This document shows, one piece after another, positions 1 through 6,300 of a stretch of DNA of 8,763 bases (position 1 is the stretch's first letter; each line of letters starts with the position of its first letter). The DNA is taken from positions 1 through 8,763 of the forward strand of contig DPWF01000034.1 in assembly GCA_003526435.1 (NCBI GenBank), in the 5' to 3' direction. Below the pieces are notes generated by a model. The model was not told where the DNA came from and did not search any database. It worked only from the letters and a program-made list of their open reading frames with translations. The position numbers and the translations under genes were made by a program. The DNA is from Chitinophagaceae bacterium. Its GTDB lineage: Bacteria; Bacteroidota; Bacteroidia; Chitinophagales; Chitinophagaceae.

Positions 1-3
1 TCA

Positions 4-24
4 TGTTTCTTATTCCTTATTTCT
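4..24. repeat. Degenerate heptanucleotide tandem repeat, 3 units
   Basis: Three consecutive 7-base units fit the plus-strand consensus TRTTYCT: TGTTTCT (4-10), TATTCCT (11-17) and TATTTCT (18-24). The fifth base alternates T, C, T. The last unit overlaps the stop codon (23-25) of the minus-strand receptor-like gene. The same 14-base pair of units (TATTCCTTATTTCT) recurs exactly at 2708-2721, at the end of another gene. The array lies at the window edge; the first three bases (TCA) do not continue it, so it may end here. Seen directly in the sequence; function unknown. Confidence 0.75.
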
Positions 25-2440
25 ACAGCTCTACCCTCCGCATTTCTTCTGTAGCAGATTTCTGGCGGGTTGTTTTGCTGCTTTTGCCGAAACGATAGGA
101 GAAAGATAATGTGAACACACGGCTGTCTCGTCTTACAATAAAGTATTCTTCTGCATCTTTAAAATCAGTCAGCCCTTCCATCCAGTTTGTTTTAAAAATA
201 TCGCGGGCAGAAAAGCGCAGTGTGCCATTGTTTTTCATTACCGGCATCGATAAGCCGGCATTTAACTGACCGAATGGGTACAACAGTTCCTGTAAATCGT
301 TACGTGACCGACCTGTATATGAACCCGAGATTTCACCACTTATTTTTTTACTGATGCGAAACTGATTGTTCATATTCAGTGTAAGTTGCGATACATCGGA
401 GCGATAATTGTTCCACACATAACCAATCAGTTTTTTATAGGTATAAATAGCTTCTGTATTCAACGACCACCATTTGGCGGGTTTAATGGTAAGCATGGTT
501 GAAAAAGTATAGTTGTGCATACGCCCTACATTACCCTGTGTATACACCAGCGTACCATCAGGATCGGTCAGGAACAACTGCGAGAAATAGTCTTTGATAA
601 GTGAATAAGAGAACGTTGTATGCAGCAACTGTTTATACTGGTGTGATAATTCAAAGTTCCAGGTAAACTGTGGTCTGAAAAAAGGATTGCCTCTTTCGAG
701 CGTGTATTTATTGATAATATTTACAAATGGATTTAGTCGCTGAAAATTGGGACGGTCAATACGGCGGCCTACAGAGAGTGAAAATGTATGTATGGAGTCT
801 GCTTCCCAGGTAACAAAACCCGATGGAAAGAAACCATCATAATTTCTGCTGAACGAAGAATCTTTTACCACAATATTACCCAACTGCTGTGCGTCGTAAT
901 GTGTGTATTCATAACGCAGGCCTGCCTGTACTGTCAGCCTCTTAAACTTTTGTTCATACATACCAAATGCAGCATGTATTTTTTCACCATAAACAAAATG
1001 GTTACTCTTGGCATAGTCTGGTCGCCATAAACCGTTGTTAATGCTCACTGCATAACCCGCATCATTGTCGGTATCGATTTTCGAAGTTTTAACACCTGCT
1101 TCCAGTTTCCCGTTTCTTCCCATATCCTGTGTGTAATTACTGTTCACAGAAAATATTTTGATGAAGGAAGGAATATTACCCAATGTACCAATGGTATAAC
1201 CCTGTGCACCTAGCCGGTTGCTCTGGAAATATTGTTCGTTGTTTAAATCGTATCGTGCTGCATCGGCATCAATGGTTAGTTGTTGTGTTTTCGAAAGTTT
1301 GTGTCGCGAGCCGATACTAATGGCACCAGTTGTAAACCTGTTCTCCGAATTAGAAGAGGTATATATAGAAGAATCGATGGTTCTGGATGGTGATAACCAG
1401 TCGGCTGTAGCTGTATTACGGGCTTTGCGGTTGATGAGTGAACCAGAGAAAGAGAATACAAAACTAAGTTTATCGGTTGCCGCAAATTCAGTTCCGTATT
1501 TAATGGTATTGTTCAGGTTCGTGTTATTGAAAAAAGTAGGCTGTTCAAGAATGGCGATAGGTGATCCTGCTGCATCAAAATAAGTACGCAGTGCATAAAT
1601 GGGCATTCTTGTTTTGGCATAGTTGATACCGTAGGAGAAATAATGACTCCATTTATTCTTTCTGAAATTGAGTAAAAGAGAATTATTGGTACGTGGATGC
1701 ATGCCCATTGCCGCAGCCATGGTAAGATTACCATTAAAACCGATCTGTTTTATTTTCTTTGTTTTGATATTGATGATACCTGAATTACCGGCTGCATCGT
1801 ATTTAGCTGATGGACTTGTAATCAGTTCTATCCTTTCAACCTGCGATGTATTCATTGAGCTCAGCATACTAATTAAATCGGCTCCCTGCAGGTAAGTAGG
1901 TTTATCGTCAATCAACACCAATACACCCGATTTATTGCGCAGACTGATACCATTGTTGCGATCGATCATTACACCCGGCGACTTTTCCAGCAACTCTACC
2001 ACAGTTGTTCCATTATTGGTAGGCGATGCTTCCGGATTTACCACCAGTTTGCCTTGCTCGCGCTGGATAAAAGGTTTGGAAGATTGAACGGTAACCTGTG
2101 CCAGTTCAGCAACAGTTGCTTTCAGTTTAATATCCAGGTAGAGATCAGAAGCAGCAACAAGTACGTTTTGTATTCTTTGCGCTTCATAGCCTGTGAAGGA
2201 AGCTGCAATTTCATACCTGCCTGCTTTTACATTCGGAATAATGGCTTCTCCATTTTTCTTGCTGACAGCAGTACCCATTTTTTTATCTTTTTCAAACAGT
2301 TCCACTACAGCAGCTTCAATGGGCAACTGTTTTTCATCGGATACTTTTATGATGATATTATATTGCTGTGCCAACAAAGGTGCTGAAGCCATAAAAAGGC
2401 CAACCAGCAACACGATCATTTGTTTCTTGATAACCTGCAT
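23..2440 (-). CDS. Outer-membrane beta-barrel protein, TonB-dependent receptor-like (OMP_b-brl_3 type)
   Basis: This 805-aa protein is predicted to sit in the outer membrane. Residues 1-24 form a signal peptide (KK, hydrophobic core, cleavage near LLA|Q). Residues about 28-112 are a carboxypeptidase-regulatory-like beta-sandwich (NGEAIIPNVKAGRYEI, then a GY turn). Residues about 115-229 are a plug-like domain with the family signatures SGVLVLIDDKPTYL (171-184) and SAKYDAAGNSGIINIKTKK (211-229). Residues about 233-784 are a beta-barrel with alternating aromatic and polar residues, ending in FTLSFSYRF. A charged tail of about 20 residues follows, which is common in this Bacteroidota family. Such proteins are usually annotated as outer-membrane beta-barrel or TonB-dependent receptors; no classical TonB box was recognised. 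No SusD-like gene is adjacent, so glycan uptake is not supported and the substrate is unknown. The start at 2440 is backed by AGGAG six bases upstream and by the signal peptide. Family call is firm; function is inference. Confidence 0.9.
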   Translation of the reverse strand: MQVIKKQMIVLLVGLFMASAPLLAQQYNIIIKVSDEKQLPIEAAVVELFEKDKKMGTAVSKKNGEAIIPNVKAGRYEIAASFTGYEAQRIQNVLVAASDLYLDIKLKATVAELAQVTVQSSKPFIQREQGKLVVNPEASPTNNGTTVVELLEKSPGVMIDRNNGISLRNKSGVLVLIDDKPTYLQGADLISMLSSMNTSQVERIELITSPSAKYDAAGNSGIINIKTKKIKQIGFNGNLTMAAAMGMHPRTNNSLLLNFRKNKWSHYFSYGINYAKTRMPIYALRTYFDAAGSPIAILEQPTFFNNTNLNNTIKYGTEFAATDKLSFVFSFSGSLINRKARNTATADWLSPSRTIDSSIYTSSNSENRFTTGAISIGSRHKLSKTQQLTIDADAARYDLNNEQYFQSNRLGAQGYTIGTLGNIPSFIKIFSVNSNYTQDMGRNGKLEAGVKTSKIDTDNDAGYAVSINNGLWRPDYAKSNHFVYGEKIHAAFGMYEQKFKRLTVQAGLRYEYTHYDAQQLGNIVVKDSSFSRNYDGFFPSGFVTWEADSIHTFSLSVGRRIDRPNFQRLNPFVNIINKYTLERGNPFFRPQFTWNFELSHQYKQLLHTTFSYSLIKDYFSQLFLTDPDGTLVYTQGNVGRMHNYTFSTMLTIKPAKWWSLNTEAIYTYKKLIGYVWNNYRSDVSQLTLNMNNQFRISKKISGEISGSYTGRSRNDLQELLYPFGQLNAGLSMPVMKNNGTLRFSARDIFKTNWMEGLTDFKDAEEYFIVRRDSRVFTLSFSYRFGKSSKTTRQKSATEEMRRVEL

Positions 2441-2446
2441 AGAGAG

Positions 2447-2451
2447 CTCCT
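2447..2451 (-). promoter_or_regulatory. Shine-Dalgarno site of the receptor-like gene
   Basis: On the minus strand AGGAG lies six bases before the ATG at 2440, a normal spacing. It favours this ATG over the next in-frame one (residue 8), which would cut into the signal peptide's charged N-terminus. Many Bacteroidota genes lack such a site. No clean match to the Bacteroidota -7 box (TAnnTTTG) was found between this gene and 2713; the nearest is TAACTTTT, one base off, at about 2500. Confidence 0.6.
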
Positions 2452-2619
2452 GTTTTAGTAGACAGTAAAGTAGCCGAACAAATATCCTTCAATAAAAAAG
2501 TTACAGGAGCAGAAGATAGATTATAGTGCATAATCCATGATATATGGTAGATGACCGGTTGGCAGACACTTTTTGGGTCATTTCGCAATGACGCTTTTTT
2601 ACATTTTCAATATAAAGAC

Positions 2620-2654
2620 AGGAGTAAATAATAAGGAACAAGAAATCAGAAAGA
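2620..2654 (-). repeat. Inverted partial copy of the heptamer array, 5 units
   Basis: Read on the minus strand from 2654 to 2620, the units are TCTTTCT, GATTTCT, TGTTCCT, TATTATT and TACTCCT. All are recognisable variants of TRTTYCT. The first three match the first three plus-strand units of the array at 2673-2728 except for one base. This looks like an inverted duplication of the start of that array, with outer units diverged. It forms the left arm of the hairpin at 2633-2694. The two outer units are the weakest matches. Confidence 0.6.
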
Positions 2655-2694
2655 AAGCAAGTACAATTCCCTTCTTCCTGATTTCTTGTTCCTT
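2633..2694 (-). terminator. Long AT-rich hairpin, possible terminator of the DUF2892 unit
   Basis: The left arm 2633-2653 and right arm 2674-2694 are reverse complements over 21 bases with a single mismatch; 17 bases (AAGGAACAAGAAATCAG) match perfectly. The loop is 20 bases. On the minus strand the hairpin lies about 20 bases past the stop of the DUF2892 gene and is followed by TTATTATTT, a loosely U-rich tail. This fits a factor-independent terminator, but the stem is AT-rich, the loop is long and the tail is interrupted. The arms also consist of heptamer repeat units, so the structure could simply be an inverted repeat duplication without a termination role. Confidence 0.4.
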
Positions 2695-2728
2695 GTTTCG
2701 TATTTCCTATTCCTTATTTCTTATTCCC
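2673..2728. repeat. Degenerate heptanucleotide tandem repeat, 8 units
   Basis: Eight back-to-back 7-base units run without a gap, with plus-strand consensus TRTTYCT. Units start at 2673, 2680, 2687, 2694, 2701, 2708, 2715 and 2722; each differs from consensus at no more than one or two bases. The fifth base nearly alternates C and T, so the array may have grown as 14-mers. The array contains the last five codons (GNKK and the stop) of the minus-strand DUF2892 gene. On the minus strand, wherever a unit ending in ATA is followed by A, the junction gives TAA. The same repeat is found at 4-24, and an inverted copy at 2620-2654. Confidence 0.8.
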
Positions 2729-2920
2729 ACAAGTATTCATCCCAACCAATGTGTACAAGGGACAAAAACCAATGACGGATGTTGCCATGAACACGCCTCC
2801 CAGCACTACTAAAACCGTTCCCCAGGTACCTGTTACAGTTCCGGTAAAATAAAGGGTAGCAAATACAAGTGCAAGTATTACCCTGATGAGCCTGTCGGCA
2901 TTTCCCATGTTTGTTTTCAT
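2714..2920 (-). CDS. Small DUF2892 (YgaP-type) inner-membrane protein
   Basis: A 68-aa protein with two predicted membrane helices, about residues 11-27 and 34-52. It has the signature of the DUF2892 family: an N-terminal NxGxxDRxIR-like stretch (MGNADRLIRVILA), a GxWG turn, and a C-terminal GFCPLYTLVGMNTC with cysteines C53 and C64. Length is typical of stand-alone members. Family members are often found alone or fused to rhodanese domains; their biochemical role is not established. The start at 2920 is the first ATG; residue 5 is an alternative that starts at the conserved part. No Shine-Dalgarno is evident. The gene for a 29-aa membrane peptide lies 14 bases upstream on the same strand, so the two are probably co-transcribed. 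The last residues (GNKK) and stop are encoded by the heptamer repeat rather than by family-conserved sequence. Confidence 0.88.
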   Translation of the reverse strand: MKTNMGNADRLIRVILALVFATLYFTGTVTGTWGTVLVVLGGVFMATSVIGFCPLYTLVGMNTCGNKK

Positions 2921-2934
2921 ATAGAAAGATTGAT

Positions 2935-3024
2935 TTAATGTGATTCAAACCATTGAACGGCCAGCCATACCAGCATAATACAAACCGTACAAGCCAATAA
3001 GAGACGCAGCCATTTTGATTTCAT
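2935..3024 (-). CDS. 29-aa single-helix membrane microprotein with CxxC
   Basis: A short open frame on the minus strand starts with ATG at 3024 and ends with TAA at 2935-2937. The peptide begins MKSKWLRLLLA, carries the hydrophobic stretch from L8 to W25, contains C12-T-V-C15, and ends QWFESH. Three positive charges before the helix predict a cytoplasmic N-terminus. An in-frame TAA lies eight codons upstream with no ATG between, so the start cannot be extended with ATG. No Shine-Dalgarno is present, as for its neighbour. It sits 14 bases upstream of the DUF2892 gene in the same direction, which suggests a small membrane operon. I do not recognise a family. The charge-then-hydrophobic pattern and tight spacing favour a real gene; a chance 30-codon frame cannot be excluded. 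Confidence 0.5.
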   Translation of the reverse strand: MKSKWLRLLLACTVCIMLVWLAVQWFESH

Positions 3025-3363
3025 GTTACAAGGTATTGTTACTGTTTAAGGAATTCTATGATTTTTGTCAGGTAAAATTATGAGGGGAAATATTTCATTT
3101 TTTAAGAATCACATGTCATTTAAATACTATTTCTCCCTTATTTTCGTATTAAGCTTGATTGTCAGGAACGCTATTCCGACTTAATTCTGGTTGACTAAAT
3201 AGTATTCACTGTAGTGTACCCCCTGCACGATGGCAATCGTTGTAAAATTTTTAATAATAAAGCATTCTGCGTTTTTGAGCTTTTACCTGTCATAAACATA
3301 ATTAAGCTGCATTTTTTAAAATGATATGCCAATGTTTACAGGGAAATAATAATTATTTGAACT
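3025..3363. other. Gene-free divergent intergenic region (339 bases)
   Basis: AT-rich region between the start of the minus-strand microprotein and the start of the plus-strand giant gene. Promoters for both directions should lie here. I found no exact TAnnTTTG -7 box on the plus strand; the minus strand has TAATTTTA around 3075-3082, one base off, without a convincing -33 element. A short palindrome, CATTTT-TT-AAAATG, occupies 3310-3323. No open frame with coding character, no RNA gene and no larger repeat was seen. Confidence 0.6.
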
Positions 3364-6300
3364 ATGCATATGAGATATTCTTTGTTTTTATGTTTTTTGA
3401 TGGCGACATTAATATGTGCCGCACAACCAACTATTAGTTCGTTTTCTCCTCTGAGTGGTAAAGTTGGTTCATCCTTAACGATAAAAGGATCAGGATTTTT
3501 AGCGGCCGACTCGAACAGGTCTGTTTTTTTAGGTCCGGTAAAAGCAAGCATTCTAACGGCTACCGACACTTCACTAACTGTAACCATTCCTAAGGCAGCT
3601 ACCATCGGCAAAATCAGTGTAACAATAAACAAACTCACTGCTTATAGTTCAAGAACCTTTGTACCATTCTACGATAAGAAAGACTCTGTGTATGCTTCAC
3701 AGTTTAGTCTTCGCACAAATGTAACTACCACACTCAATCCTGTGAACCTAGCGGTTGGAGATTTCAACAATGATGGATTTGTAGATATGATTGTTACCGA
3801 TCCCAAAGCTGGACTATATACTATTCTGAAAAACAACAAAATAGACACTGGTACTATTATCCCACAATTCACACACAAAGATATCAATACCTCCAAACGC
3901 ATTCTTTCAACTGCTTCCGGAGATCTGGATGGTGATGGCAAACTGGATATCGTATTTGCTTTATCGAAACTGGATTCGATTTTTGTTGCTGTACTGAAAA
4001 ATACTTCCACAAATGACTCTATCAGTTTTCAGCTAATCCAAGAAATAATAGTAGGCAATGCAGCAAGCGCCGACATACAACAAATAGGATTACATGTTTT
4101 TATAAATGACCTTGACAAAGATGGCAAACAGGATATTATCACACATTTATCATCACTACCCTTCCCTACTTTAGCTGCTAGAATTGTCGTATTTAAAAAT
4201 GCAGTAGTTAACGGGGTACTGAATAGCAGCAGCTTTAGTAATAGAATTAATGTAACCAGTCCCGTATCATTAAAGTCATTTACTGTTGCCGATTTAAATG
4301 GCGACGTCAGACCAGAATTGGTCGGACTTGGTGCAGATTCTGCCATTCATATTTTCACCAATACTTCTACTACTGGTCAACTGAGTTCAACTTCATTTAC
4401 AAACAGGGTGAAACTACCTTCCGCTTTCTCCCCAACTTCCAGCATTTATGCGGAAGACTTAGATATGGATGGGAAACCTGAATTATTGATTTTAGGTTTT
4501 ACTACCAATCAATTATTCATCTCACGGAATCTCGTTGAGCAAGCTGTTCTCAACTCTTCTTCCTTTGATGCACAAGTTAGTATTGCAACTGGCGAGGGGC
4601 CCTCTTCGCTTGCTTTTTTTGACTTTACAGGTAGTGGTAAGCCAGATATCGCAATAACATTATCTGGTAATAATTCTCTGGTATTCATGGAAAACAAATC
4701 AACGGTAGGCACTATTAACGCTTCTTCATTCATAACAAAGGGAAGTTTGTCTGCACCAATCAACGCCTGTTCCGCTGCTATTACCGATTTCAATAACGAT
4801 GGAGGTGCCGATATCGCTGCTGGTAGTAGCAACCTTGGATTTGAAATTGCTTTTTTCAGATCGCGGCCTTCTGGCAACAGTAATTCATCCGATACGTCAT
4901 CAAGTGTTGTTCCCGTTATCAACACTTTTTCACCTGCTACCGGTCCAGCAGGCTCAACCGTAACCATTTCAGGTCGGAACTTTAGTGACAGTACTACTAA
5001 GAATATTGTTTATTTCGGCTCAGTAAGAGCGGCTGTTGTCAGTGCCAGCAGTACACAATTGGTGGTAACTGTTCCTGCATCAGCGAGCTATGAGCCCATT
5101 ACTGTTATTGTGAATGGACTGGGAGCCAGTTCAAACACCCCATTTGTGGTTACTGCTTTTACTGCAGATACCAAAAACATCACTACGGGCTCTTTTGCTA
5201 CTGCAAAATATTTTACCACAAACGGTGGTGGACCCAGATCTGTTATAACTGAGGACCTTAACAATGATGGCAAACCTGAAATTATTGTTACTAACCAGAT
5301 ATCCAACCAGATATCTATCTTCCGTAATTTTTCTACAAGCAGCAATGATACACTCTCTTTACCATCCTTATTTGCGGGAGGCACAGGTAGTTTTGGCCTT
5401 GCTACCGGCGACCTCAACGGCGACGGTAAAAAAGAGATAGTCATTACAAATTTCAATGCGGGAAGCAGCAGCAGTATTTCTGTTTTCCCGAATACCAGTA
5501 CAGACAATTCTATCACCTTCGCTGCTAAATTCGACTCTGCTGTGGGTAATGGCTCTACCAGTGTAACCATCAGAGATATTAATAATGATGGCAAGGCCGA
5601 TATTGTGGCCATTTCAGGTAATAGCTCCCTGATTCATTATTTCTTAAATACAGGTACCAACGGCAATTTTGGTTTCGCACAAGGAAAAGCCATTAATCTG
5701 GTCCCATTCCGTGCCGACAATATTTCATTAGCAGATATGAATGGTGATGGTAAACCAGATATTGTTACTACCTTCTCTAACACCAGTTCTGGTATACGCA
5801 TTCTGCTGAACACTTCAGACAGCGTTAACGTATCATTCAACCAGTCAAGGAACTATACGATCGGAACTGCATTACCACTTAAAACCATTACACCTGATAT
5901 TGATATGGACGGTAAGCCAGATGCTGTTTTCGGTTATGCGGGTAATCCCAATATCTATTTATACAGAAATAACAGTACCAGAGATTCGTTGAAGCTAGAT
6001 AGTATGTTGATAGTACCCACTACTACAATGCCAGGCAGTTTTAATTTTGCCGATATGGATGGTGACGGGAAACCAGATATCATCGTTCCTGACAGAGATG
6101 CAAATACCGTTTCCGTATACCTGAACAAAAGCACTTCTGGTAGTTTTGCATTTGGCAATAAAGTAAGTTTCCCCGTATCAATTGAACCGGTTACTGCTTA
6201 TGGTTCAGATATAAATGGTGATGGCATGCCTGAAATAATTACGGCCAATAACCAGTCTAATAACATAGCCATCCTGAAAAATAAAATACGCTTCCCGAAA

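Noticed and set aside
2530..2560. CCAT-GATAT-ATGG mini-hairpin upstream of the receptor-like gene
   Set aside because: A four-base stem in AT-rich DNA is expected by chance.
2193..2588. Short plus- and minus-strand frames around the receptor-like gene start (2193-2468 plus, 2358-2588 minus)
   Set aside because: The frames overlap the real signal-peptide coding region and its upstream DNA, show no recognisable domain, and lack coding character.
3065..3166. Direct repeat TTGTCAGG at 3065-3072 and 3159-3166 in the divergent intergenic region, considered as an operator pair
   Set aside because: Eight bases, 94 bases apart, with no dyad symmetry and no third copy; too weak to support a regulatory site.
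3191..3220. TTGACT followed about 17 bases later by a -10-like stretch, considered as a sigma70-type promoter
   Set aside because: The -10 part does not match well, and the primary sigma factor of Bacteroidota uses a different consensus (TAnnTTTG with -33 TTTG).
5088..5612. Long open frame on the minus strand opposite the giant gene, with similar ones at 3669-4010, 4029-4346 and 4509-4967
   Set aside because: They carry recurring GLPSP/SLPSL-like motifs only because they read the opposite strand of the DGDGKPDI repeats. They have no family resemblance and lie fully within a strong coding region.
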